Assembly: GCA_002633025.1 (NCBI GenBank)
Contig: NMRB01000664.1
Coordinates: 202,377-266,376, forward strand
Direction: 5' to 3'
DNA length: 64,000 nt
Origin: Notospermus geniculatus
Lineage: Eukaryota > Nemertea > Pilidiophora > Heteronemertea > Lineidae
The notes beneath the pieces were generated by a model. The model was not told the DNA's origin, searched no databases, and saw only the letters and a program-made list of their open reading frames with translations. The translations under genes were made by a program, and so were the position numbers. Shown piece after piece: positions 46,563 to 55,774 of the stretch. Positions within the stretch are counted from its first letter, which is position 1. Every line of letters starts with the position of its first letter.

Positions 46563-47698
46563 CCTACAAGGGTGGGCTGAAAAGTTCATAGGCTGACTAA
46601 GAAGGAGTTATGCCCCAGCAATGAAACTTAGCATCCCGGGCTTAGCATGCATTAAATTCAACTTTTCCCGATACAAACTGCATTGTTTCCGTCCAGATAA
46701 ACCCACACTGGATAAATAATTCAGGACTTTAAAACCCACACTGGATAAATAATTCAGGACTTTAAAAAGTAGAACTAGAGACATTTCGTAAATATGGATA
46801 AAATTTGGCAGCGCGCTGTTACCAAAAAAATCAGCAAAAAAGTGGTTAGCGTAGCCCCCAAGGAAATTCATGCCGAAATGATTGCTACATTAGGATAGGG
46901 ATAATGCTCTAGCTGTGCAAAAGTGGGCAGCTGAATTCTAGAGGGATAGGGACAACAACCTCGGAGAAGACCCAAGATCTGACGTTCTGCCACAGCCACC
47001 ATCCAAGAAACCGTGTTCACCACATGGTGATGGATGACAGACGTTTTTAACTTTTAATCAGACAGCTAATGCTGATGGCATCTCCCGTGAACGAGTACAG
47101 AACATTCTGCACAACGAACTTGGCATGTCGAGGTTTCTGCTCGGTGGGTGCCACAGCGTTTGAAGCCTGGCCAAGAGCACACCAGGCTGGTCATGTCGAA
47201 GGCGAAGTTGGCACGTTTTGAAGCAGATCCAGCCGGTTTTCTTGAACATTTCTTCATTCAAGATGAGTTTTGGGTCCACCAATTTGAGTCAGAGACCAAA
47301 CGACAATCCATACAGTGGAAACACCCCTCTTCTCCCCTCCAAAAAGGGTCAACTCTAGTACTCTAGTACTTATCCAATGCGAATGGGGAGCGCCAATTGG
47401 TCACGTGAGACTGATAGAGCAGACGCGACACCTATAGAGGCTCATTGTTCGAGAGATGCGGTTCACCAAGCACGGCCAATCACACCTTGAATCGTCATGA
47501 ATAATAGGTGGCGTCGGTGTACTATCAGTTCAAACCCACGCGTATATTCTCGCGTGGTCTGCGTGATCGGGGTTCCCTATTTATCTGGAAGGAAACAATG
47601 CAATTAGTATCTTCAGGAAGGTTGAATTTAATGCATGCCAAGGTTCATCGCTATTTCATATTATTCAGCCTATGAAATGTTCAGCCCACCCTCGTGGA
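46563..47698 (+). mobile_element. Mariner-type transposon, complete ends, decayed
   Basis: Terminal inverted repeats of about 34 bp begin CCTACAAGGGTGGGCTGAAA on the left; the right end is the matching reverse complement with a few changes. TA dinucleotides flank both (46561-46562 and 47699-47700), the mariner target duplication. Subterminal sequence is also inverted (a GCATTGTTTCC.TCCAGATAAA block near 46680-46700 and 47585-47610). The interior carries a broken transposase whose 3' half is missing, replaced by unrelated CpG-bearing sequence at about 47345-47570. A 34-bp unit is duplicated in tandem at 46711-46768. Confidence 0.85.
46835..47345 (+). pseudogene. Mariner transposase pseudogene, truncated
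   Basis: Protein blocks typical of mariner transposases occur in order on the + strand: VQKWAAEF, ISRERVQNILHNELGMS, HTRLVMSKAKLARFEADP and QDEFWVHQFESETKRQS. They are spread over at least two frames with in-frame stops, for example just after KWAAEF. The first catalytic Asp of the DD34D triad is present in QDE; the region with the later two is lost. The protein cannot be functional, so this copy could move only with a transposase supplied elsewhere. Confidence 0.8.
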
Positions 47699-47700
47699 TA

Positions 47701-48286
47701 CAAATTCACACCAGGTTATCTTTATTAGATGTACCTGTGATAAAAATATGCGGCTAAGTTTCTTTGCCTCTGATGTGTCTGTTGTTAAAACTGTGGAAGT
47801 GGTCCATATGTATTGGGGTTCACAAATTTTGTGAACCCCAAGAAATTGAATGAGACCTTATTCTCTGATACGCTTCATTTTGCGTTTGACATCATTACAT
47901 GGTTCTGTGTTAAGAACAGCTTCCATGGATATGCATGCCTGTTGAATATCCTTCTCAGCCGAAATACTATACGAAATTCAATTTAATGCAGCTATTCTTC
48001 AGCTTTATATAAACCCCACAATAAATCATTCACAAAAGTTTCGATTTCAGGCAAATCATTTTCGCATCATTTTCCACCAACTAGAAAGTTTAATAACCAT
48101 CTTCTTTATTCCCCGTGTCACAACAGAATTGATTGAAAAACAAGTTTGCATTCCAGCACCACTGGATGAAGATGAATGAGGCTACTTTTTCCGGGACAAA
48201 GACACCAATCAATATACGATACAGCCAGCACGCATTAGGCAACTACAGCTGATATATCAATGATCAACAACATATGACATCATTGT
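47701..48286. other. No gene recognised
   Basis: Unremarkable AT-rich sequence between the mariner and a CATAAAGG element. Confidence 0.5.
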
Positions 48287-48293
48287 GTTTCAA

Positions 48294-48777
48294 CATAAAG
48301 GAATCAAACATAAAGGTTCAACTTACAAATTTAGCATTTTATAAATGTGGACAGTATTCCTTTTCACTTAGATTTTCATTCTGACTCTTTCATATGATAG
48401 GCAAGACCCTTCTGCATATTTACTGCAGTTTTTTTTTAGATTCCGACCAGTTAATCTTCTGATACGACACGGGAATGAATTAATGAGAACCCCCACGAAC
48501 GATGATGTGACAGGGTCATCTGTGTACATGTATATTTGAATTGGCTTACGTGTTTTTGCACAGGGAACACCAATGGTGCTGAAAATGGCTCTGCTGTCCC
48601 CAGAAATGGAATTCAAAGCATTAAGTTGACAAGATTGATGTGCCCCCACCGCCACAAAAAAGTTGAAGCTCGTGCATATTACGTAAAGCCAAAGAGACAT
48701 CTGGTGTCAACACGTGAAGTGTATTCCTCAGTTACTTCATTTTTCGCAGTTAAACCTTTATGTTTGATTCCTTTATG
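48294..48777 (-). mobile_element. CATAAAGG family copy with 7-bp duplication GTTTCAA
   Basis: GTTTCAA flanks the element at 48287-48293 and 48778-48784. The terminal repeats match the 24817 copy; orientation is reversed. An open frame on its minus strand is a by-product of shared repeat sequence. Confidence 0.85.
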
Positions 48778-49420
48778 GTTTCAAGTACAATTGAGACTGA
48801 TTCTTTGAATTTTCTGTTTCATTTCCATCGATGTTTTCATATCATGCAAAATGAGCATCAAGGGAGAACACTTGCCATCACTGATTGCATTTGCCTGCTT
48901 TGATGAAATGCAGTGTCGGTGAATGAGAATATTTTTCACCCTTGAGTCTCAATCTTTAGCCTCTTCTTTGCCATACTGCAGTCCCGTGTGGTGATAAAGG
49001 GCATCATCAGGTCGTTCTTGGGGGACATCAACTGTAATCAGTTCTGTGCTTGTGCGTGGAAAGTGGGCAGATATAACTCTTATTGATTTCCAACCTTTGC
49101 CATGTTTCACTGGGATGTCCATCAGACACAGTCATCAAGTAAAATAATTTGCCCTTTATTTTAGGAAAATTTCTCATGGCCACAGGATGGGGAAACCGGA
49201 CCTTGGGGCAATTCCGGCCCCGGGCCGTAATTTGTCCCTGGAAGACTTAATGAGTGAAATATTTGATTGAAACTACATCAGTTTCAAAGAATCAAATCTT
49301 CTTTCAAAATGAAATGGTCCATGGACCATGTGCTCACCGGGTTGGACATAACAGTCTAATGACAGAGGGATGAGCAATCTGGGTCAAGTCATTACCGAGT
49401 AGGTGCACTTCGGGTCACGT

Positions 49421-49940
49421 CGTTCCTGAGTTACAGCACTTTGAAGATTTTCGGTTTACGCCACCTGGCGGTCATATTGGATGTCCGATTGGGCCAGAAC
49501 TTCACATGCACATAAAGATCATCTGCAGAGGGCCACATAGCACATTGGAGCGCTTTGGGTCAATTCTTCCCTGAGTTACAGCACTTTGATGATTTTCGGG
49601 TTACGCCACCTGGCGGCCATATTGGATGTCCGATCAGGCCGAAACTTCACATGCACAGAAAGGTCATCTGCAGGGGGCCACATAGCAAATTGGAGCACTT
49701 TGGGTTAAGTCGTTCCTGAGTTACAGCACTTTGATGATTTTTGGGTTACGCCACCTGGTGGTCATCTTGGAAGTCAAATCAGTCCGAAATTCGACATGCA
49801 TGTAAAGGTCATCTAGAGGGACGTAAATAGCAAATTTGAGCACTCCACATCAAGTCGTTCCTGAGTAATAGCAGTTACTTGATTTTCAGGTTACGCCACC
49901 TGGCGGCCATATTGGATGTCCAATCGGGCCGAAATTTGGT
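49421..49940 (+). repeat. 145-base tandem repeats inside the dispersed repeat
   Basis: The block TTACAGCACTTTGATGATTT or close variants start at 49431, 49576, 49721 and about 49866, a constant 145-base step. Each unit includes GCCACCTGGCGG and a CACATGCA block. Confidence 0.85.
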
Positions 49941-50040
49941 ATTTTTAAAGGTACCCCTCCAATGCATGTTTATGCAAGATATGAAGTCGCTTGGTGAAAT
50001 AATGACAAACTGTGGCAGGTTCGTCACTTATGTCGAACTT

Positions 50041-50069
50041 TGACCTCTGTGACCTTGAAAAGTAGGTCA
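50041..50069 (+). promoter_or_regulatory. Cluster of nuclear-receptor-like half-sites in the dispersed repeat
   Basis: TGACCT at 50041 and 50050 form a direct repeat with a 3-base spacer. The second lies in TGACCTTGA, the complement of TCAAGGTCA (the extended half-site bound by SF-1/ERR-type receptors). AGGTCA follows at 50064. Related arrangements occur at 21880, 35335 and, weaker, 22168, 24070 and 27450. Function is unknown. Confidence 0.4.
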
Positions 50070-50546
50070 AATCAAAAACCCGTTATGTATGTTATGTATC
50101 CTTATTAGATACACCTATGATAAAAACTTGGAGAAGATCTAGTCATTAGTTCAGGAGTTATTGCACTTTTTGTGTTTTCGGTTTCCGCCACCTGGTGGCC
50201 AAGCTAAGAGTCGAATCGGCCCGAAACTTGGTGTCATGGGTCATCTGACCTAGGGGTATATATGTACCAAGTTTCAGATCAATAGCTCTGGCGGTTACGA
50301 AACGTGCCCTGCTAACGGAACACGACGACGACGACGGACGACGGACGCACAACCATTGTATAAGCTCACCACGGTGAGCTAATGATGTAGTTTCAATCAA
50401 ATAAAATTCCAGAGACCAAAATGATGGCCAGAGGCCGGATTTCCCCCATCCCGCACAAAGTTAAAGGAGATGACTCTCCATCATCAATCAAACTCGTCCA
50501 ACATTTTGTTTATTTTTTGTAAAGGAAATGTTTTCTCTTTCCACAG

Positions 50547-50583
50547 ATGCCATTCTCACGATGCAGCAGGGATGTTAACCAAA
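50547..50583 (+). other. Candidate 37-base micro-exon
   Basis: A strong acceptor (TTTTCTCTTTCCACAG) and a perfect donor (AAA|GTAAGT) enclose 37 bases starting ATGCCATTC. It could be an untranslated or coding micro-exon of a + strand gene. Joined to the exon at 55733 its frame would hit a stop within 9 codons, so it would add an upstream frame only. Confidence 0.28.
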
Positions 50584-51151
50584 GTAAGTATCCACATTCT
50601 GTTAAAATAATGACTAGAAAGTTTGTTTTTTTTTAAAAATTTTTAGAACGGTTTGTCACCGGCGATTTTCAATTTTATTGAGGTTAACCTGTTCCATCAG
50701 AGCACTTTCAGGACTGACCTTCTGAATTTACGTCCAAGAAACTGGTTATAATCTGAAGAACATTTTGACTCTTGTGGCAGTTAGTCTGAAAGGAATTGAC
50801 TCCTGTACTTGAACTTCAATAACTGTGGGATTTGCCAGTGCAAAGAACGAGAGTCCCATTTAAAATAGTAAATAATACATAGGTTTGGGTCGTAAATGAG
50901 TTCCCAAAAGGCACTTCACACATTACCAAGATGATATATGGAGGTTGCAAGAAATGAAGTAAGACACAGACAGGGCATAATACAGTGTAAAACCAAGTTC
51001 ACGTTATTCATTTATTCAATCCTGGAAAGGTAATAAGCACTTTTGAAGATGAAAATATTGTTCTATTAGTGTGACTTCTGATGCATCAAAGGTCTGAACA
51101 GAAGGAGACAGTAATTTGCACCCTAAAATATGCTGAGAAACAGGTACATGC

Positions 51152-51460
51152 CCATTTCGCCTTATCTCATTTCGCCTTCAAAAAGTGTACATTCCGCCTT
51201 TTCCCCATTCGCCATCTCTCATTTCGCCTTCTCCTACTCCGCCTTATCTCATCTTGCCTTTGTCACTATTCGCCTTTTTCTACCTCGCCTTTCCTATTTT
51301 GCCTCTGTTTCATTTTGCCTTTTCTTAAGTGGCCTTTTCTAGCTTTGCTTCATCTAATTCGCCTTTGTCTTTTTTCGCCTTCTCTTACTCTGCCTTGTCT
51401 CAATTCGCATTTGTCTAAATTTGCCTTCTTCCTAATTTGCCTTCTCCCAACTTGCGCATT
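51152..51460 (+). repeat. Degenerate minisatellite, 14-15 base unit
   Basis: About 20 units resembling TTCGCCTTCTCTCA follow one another, with strong pyrimidine bias on the + strand. Open frames in it are compositional. Confidence 0.8.
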
Positions 51461-51631
51461 ACCATGGGGTCGATTGTAAACTTGCTACGTATTGCTGAAA
51501 TCATCTCCATGTTTTATAAAGCGAAAATTGCCCTAAATCCAGGTTAGTATGAAATGATTGCCGGTTGACCTGCAGGCAAATTGTATTTGCAATACATCTG
51601 AATTCACCATTTGACAACCCTAACCATTAAA

Positions 51632-51963
51632 GGGAGATTCCATTCATTGTGTAAAATTTTGAATTTTCGAAATAATCGTTAATACATTCAAATTCACTGA
51701 TATCTGCAACATGTCTTTTTTTTAAATCAGCAAACTCATCATTTTTAGCACTTTTATTGCATTCCAAGGACCACTGCACAGCACATGTGATGTTATGTGT
51801 GTTCAGTGCATATTTATGAAAGTACAATCAACAGGCCTAGCAGTCACAGTATAGCTCATTTACTAGGTCTTCAGCCTATGGACACTAGTGACATCACAAC
51901 TCATGGCAATAGTCTCCATGCATTGATAAAAATTCAAAAGTTTACAATGAGTGGAGTCTCCCT
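51632..51963. mobile_element. TTAA-flanked element, 332 bp
   Basis: TTAA lies at 51628-51631 and 51964-51967. Ends are AGGGAGATTCCATTCATTGT and the complement of AGGGAGACTCCACTCATTGT. A diverged copy is at 31112-31577. It sits beside the minus-strand exon at 52014, presumably in its downstream intron. Confidence 0.85.
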
Positions 51964-52013
51964 TTAACCTGCCACCTGCACTTTATACCAGCCTCCTAAA
52001 TCCAAATACTCAC

Positions 52014-52154
52014 AGACAACAACACCGTGTTCCTTTTCCCTACACGATCCTCTACCATTTTGTCTACAGAATGTTCCACCACAAAGTGGTCACTTATGTC
52101 TGGCAACACAATTATTCCATCTTCTTTGAGTGTCTCAGCAGCCACTTGGAGGGA
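52014..52154 (-). CDS. Minus-strand symmetric exon, unrecognised protein
   Basis: The exon has 141 bases, exactly 47 codons, with acceptor ATTAATGCTCTAG and donor TCT|GTGAGT, phase 0 on both sides. The peptide contains AAETLKEDGIIVLPDISDHF and then VVEHSVDKMVEDRVGKR. It is acidic and basic in a balanced way and poor in Ser, Cys and His, unlike chance frames. A stop lies just upstream of the acceptor and another about 5 codons past the donor, so only the exon is open. I do not recognise the family. It may belong to a gene running leftwards through this window or beyond. Confidence 0.45.
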
Positions 52155-52674
52155 CTAGAGCATTAATGCAGGTCCTCAGCTGCCAGAAGGATATCGAAAT
52201 GTATCCCCCACTTAGTTAGCAGGGAATGGAAGGTGTCAAACAACTTGGTTGTCATCTTATATGACATTTTGTTTGCTGTGAAAAGAAATTATTCAAAGGA
52301 ATGGGGCAACACTTGGCGGCATTGCACTAACATATGTCCTTGGATTGAGTGGTTACATGTATTTGTATGAGTGGTAAAGGCGATGTCAAATCCTTTGTAC
52401 TTGAATTTGCCGTAGAGGGAATATTAAGACGGTGCAATGGCTAAAAAATGTATTGCTCAGCGGCAAAAGACTTCACGATGTTACACTAAAGAGAGCAAAA
52501 CATCATTCATGACATTTCTGCACGACCCTCGCCATACATTTCCTTTAAGGAATCAGTGTGCATACATGTATCCCACCTCCTGGCAGAGGTTGATGGAAAA
52601 GTAAATTCATTGAGAGTTTTCATCTCGGCTACATTTTGTGTGAATTCCATAAAGCCAACAGCTAACACGCCTAA

Positions 52675-52930
52675 AGGGGGGTTTACACGATTCAAAATTT
52701 CTTGAAAGGTGTTGAACGTTGTTGAAAGCTGTTGCCCCGTCTGAACACCCTTGCAACATCTTTCAACATGGTACAGCTTTCAACAAGTTGCCAAAATAGC
52801 TTCATGTTCCTATTTCTGGCAACTTGTTGAAAGGTGTTGAAAGGTGTTTTGAAAGGGTGTTCAGACGGGGCAACGGCTTTCAACAACGTTCAACACCTTT
52901 CAACTTTCAACACCTTTCAACAAATGTTGA
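52675..52930. repeat. Palindromic repeat rich in CTTTCAACA
   Basis: The left arm starts GGGGGGTTTACACG; arms contain GTTGCCCCGTCTGAACACCC and its complement. The left ends, GTTTACAC here and GTCTACAC at 44871, suggest related families. Confidence 0.7.
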
Positions 52931-53421
52931 ATCGTAGCTCATTTTTCACTCGTCATTTGTGGTTTGGCATGAATCATCCATGACCTGAAGAATGCACATC
53001 GTATTCTCCATTTTAACTAATCACATTGGCGTTCATCTCCTGATTTCATTTTGAATGGAAAATGAGGAGTAAAGGAACGAAAAGTCACTCGTTTATTTCA
53101 AAGCAACAGCAGCCACATACACCGCCAAATGTGACCTTATCCATTGTCTACAGATGCACTGGAGTACAAATTTAAAAAGACAGATGTAGTGGAAGTTAAT
53201 CACAGCACTGCCGGTGATAAAAAAACTACAACACACTGGCTGTTTTGTTTTCATGCGACTCTCGCACATTTTGGATCTCTTCCTACTAATTAGCATTAAG
53301 GAGGCGACAAACCATTATCAGTAGATTCCAGACTGTAATAACTGTCTAATTAGTTACTCTAATCAACACTACCCAAGAGTGATTATCAAAACAGGAGGCT
53401 GACCCATTATTAATCAGAAAT
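52931..53421. other. No gene recognised
   Basis: It lies directly upstream of the TATA box at 53422; no repeats are matched. Confidence 0.5.
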
Positions 53422-53450
53422 TATAAAATATAGAACTCTGCCTATATCAG
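53422..53450 (+). promoter_or_regulatory. Candidate TATA box and start site for the membrane-protein gene
   Basis: TATAAAATA at 53422-53430 is a near-perfect TATA box. TCAG at 53447-53450 lies about 27 bases downstream and could be the initiator. It is the only strong TATA box I noticed in the 2.3 kb before the gene and it precedes a usable first exon. No transcript evidence is available from sequence alone. Confidence 0.4.
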
Positions 53451-53548
53451 GGAGTCTGAGAGAAGCGTCCTGATCAAAACGTGGTGCGATCACTTGGTCT
53501 GTTGTTTAATCTTGAATTCGACAACAATACCTTCTTTCTGGTAGCATG
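53449..53548 (+). other. Candidate 5' untranslated exon 1 of the membrane-protein gene
   Basis: The exon would run from the proposed start site to the donor ATG|GTAAGTGCC at 53548/53549, a strong consensus. It has no long open frame, so it would be untranslated. Splicing to the acceptor at 55732 (tract TTTGTCTTTTAATATTTTTC then AG) places the exon-terminal ATG in a six-codon upstream reading frame (M-I-S-N-Q-L-stop) ahead of the true start. The 2.2-kb intron holds a SINE at 55462-55600. Confidence 0.35.
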
Positions 53549-55461
53549 GTAAGTGCCAAAGTCACCAATCAAAAACAAGACTTTCTCATCTGACTTTTAG
53601 CATGCACATCACAACATGCAGTATTACTGCGCAATGCATCAAATGAATCCAATTCAAAGTCATGCAATATAAAACTACATCTTTCACTCAAAAAATCCAT
53701 CAATTCCAACCTGAAATAGATGAGATCAGCCTTGCTGACGATACAAGTTAATGGCGTGATGCAGAAGAGTCTGGAGTCTCTCAATAACTTATTCAACTCA
53801 TGGGCTGTCATTTATAAAGAGAGTGCTTTTTTGCAAAAACGACATGAAACCGATCTTTCAAGAGATTGGAGATTCTCCTTAAGACACTGGCATTTTGTGC
53901 TAACAAGAAATCACAATTCCAATGCAGCTCATTCTGATACACTACATTTTCTTGGGGATGGGAATAAAGAAATGACCCATTGTCGACTGTGACACTGTAT
54001 TGATAACCAATTCGATATCTCAGTACATGTACTGAAAGCCAACAGTGCATGTTGCAGTTGACTAACCAGTATTTGTATACGCAACGGAACACCATTGCGT
54101 GGCCCAATCTTCAGTTTAGTGCAACAAATTAACATACGGTAAAGATTCGTTCATGTGCCTAAATGCACATGCAGGGATACCCCTTAATCTATTAATTAAT
54201 AGATAAAATTCTCCAAAGAAAAGTACGAATAGCTGGCTTATAGGCCAGTGGGATTCCCATCAACGACACCAAGAAGGGGTTTCCCGGAAACACAAGTTGA
54301 TCACATGATGGGACGTGCCTTACGGCAGGAAAGCCGAAGTAGCCGTAATTTTACTCAAATTTTCGAACAATAAAATAGCGAGCAAGTGTTAAGGTCACAC
54401 GCGTACATGTGTCGAGAAAACAAGACTTCAAGTTGGTTGAGACAAAAGAGCCCTGAAGAAATTGAGACACTAATTTTAGCGTCTCGCAAAGCCCGTAGAA
54501 AGGCTGAAGAAATCAACAAGCAGAGAAAATGACGGAAGTGTAATGCCTCTTCCTGAATGCAGAAGATTTTTTAAATATTTTGTGAATACGTGGTCTCATT
54601 CTCACTGGCTATACCAAGTTATTAAACGATTAGTCTTCATGGTTGTTGCACACTAGGCCATCTGCCAGAATATCACCGATTGTCACTTCTCAGGCCGCAT
54701 CACAGTGGCTGAGAGTTGACACGTACGCTCAATGTGAATTTCATGCATGGAAACAAAGAGAAATCGAAATGTCGAAATGTACTCTATCACACCAACAGCA
54801 GCCAATACAGCCATTTCAACTCACTATATTAACATTCTGTTAAGAAACTAACACTTGCAAATAACCTTGTACATTTATGTATTTAACACAGTTAAATTCA
54901 AGGTTACCAGATTGTTTCGAAACAACTAAAAGTAAACGGGTTAGTTCATCTCACTCGGGAGCTTCATAAAAATAAGTCTATTATCAAATTATTAAACATT
55001 TCCCTTTTGGGGAAATTACTACATGATAATATGGCAGAAGTCATGAAATGCAATAATTTGATATCAAATTAAGGGACATAAAACTGCACCTTTGGGTAGG
55101 AAGAAATGTCTGGGGTGTTGTTACTGGAAAATATATATTATATCTCAATTATAAGATTTTGAGGTTTGAATGCAGCGTCAGCGGCAGTAAACAGGGATGT
55201 CTGATATGGTATGTGCACTGTAAGAGAAAGTTTTTCGTTGATACAAAAAGGGAGACAAAACAGCTGCAGAAACCTGTTTCTATCAACAGTGTTGCAGGTC
55301 CTGGCGTGTTGAACAACAGTGTTGAAGGAAAACGACACGTAACTTTCTGAGCTGAAAAATTCCACTTCGCTACTGTTTGGGTTCGGAGATTGTTTCGACT
55401 ACTCGCAGGGTACTGATGGACGCCTGTTTAACATGGGCCGTTGAACCATCTTTTCTGAAGA
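53549..55461. other. Proposed intron 1, no gene recognised
   Basis: Frames up to 100 residues on both strands (53720-53992, 53808-54107) contradict one another and carry no motif I trust. Confidence 0.4.
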
Positions 55462-55600
55462 TGGGGATCTGGCCTAGTGGTTAAGGTATGCTGCCCCTTA
55501 GTGCTGGCGACTGATGCCTCATGCGAGGGTCCGTGGGTTCGAATCTGGTAGGAAGCAATGTCTTTCACCGAGAAGCCCGATTCTATTTCATATTCACTTT
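55462..55600 (+). mobile_element. tRNA-derived SINE
   Basis: The A box TGGCCTAGTGG (55470-55480) and the B box GGTTCGAATCT (55536-55546) are spaced as in a pol III promoter. The body after the B box (GGTAGGAAGCAATGTCTTTC) and the tail TCTATTTCATATT match the copy at 29710. It lies in the proposed intron 1 of the membrane-protein gene. It is not an intact tRNA: the spacing is long and no cloverleaf closes. Confidence 0.75.
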
Positions 55601-55732
55601 CTGAGCTGTTTGCAGAATAAAGAAGATGGCACAGCAATGCATGAGAATAAACATGCATATAATCATCCCATCACTGTCAGAACATTCTTAAGTATTACTT
55701 TCATGGCAAATTTGTCTTTTAATATTTTTCAG

Positions 55733-55774
55733 ATCTCCAATCAATTATGACAGCTCAATGACGACAGATGCGTG
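55733..55774 (+). other. 5' untranslated part of exon 2, membrane-protein gene
   Basis: The stretch begins after a pyrimidine-rich acceptor ending at 55732 and runs to the base before the ATG at 55775. It contains the in-frame stop TGA at 55748-55750, so upstream exons cannot extend the protein in this frame unless another acceptor (for example AG at 55766-55767) is used. Confidence 0.5.

Larger units (their letters stand above)
49309..50382 (+). mobile_element. Helitron-like dispersed repeat, best copy
   Basis: It begins near AAATGGTCCATGGACCATGT and ends in the hairpin GCTCACCACGGTGAGC followed by CTAA and then T, as expected of Helitron 3' ends (hairpin then CTRR, inserted before T). It contains 145-base tandem units, a half-site cluster, a GGTTACGAAACGTGCCCTGC block and a GACGACGACG run. 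It has no intact protein. The Helitron assignment is inference from the terminus. Confidence 0.6.

Noticed and set aside
51081-51479. 132-residue frame rich in Phe, Leu, Ser and Pro
   Set aside because: It is the translation of a degenerate pyrimidine minisatellite.
53700-53992. Possible reverse transcriptase remnant (LADDT followed by SLESLNNLF)
   Set aside because: Only one short motif matches, the frame breaks straight after it, and no other retrotransposon blocks are present upstream or downstream.
55466-55560. Possible tRNA gene
   Set aside because: A and B boxes are present but no acceptor stem or anticodon arm closes, and a second copy with the same tail shows it is a SINE.
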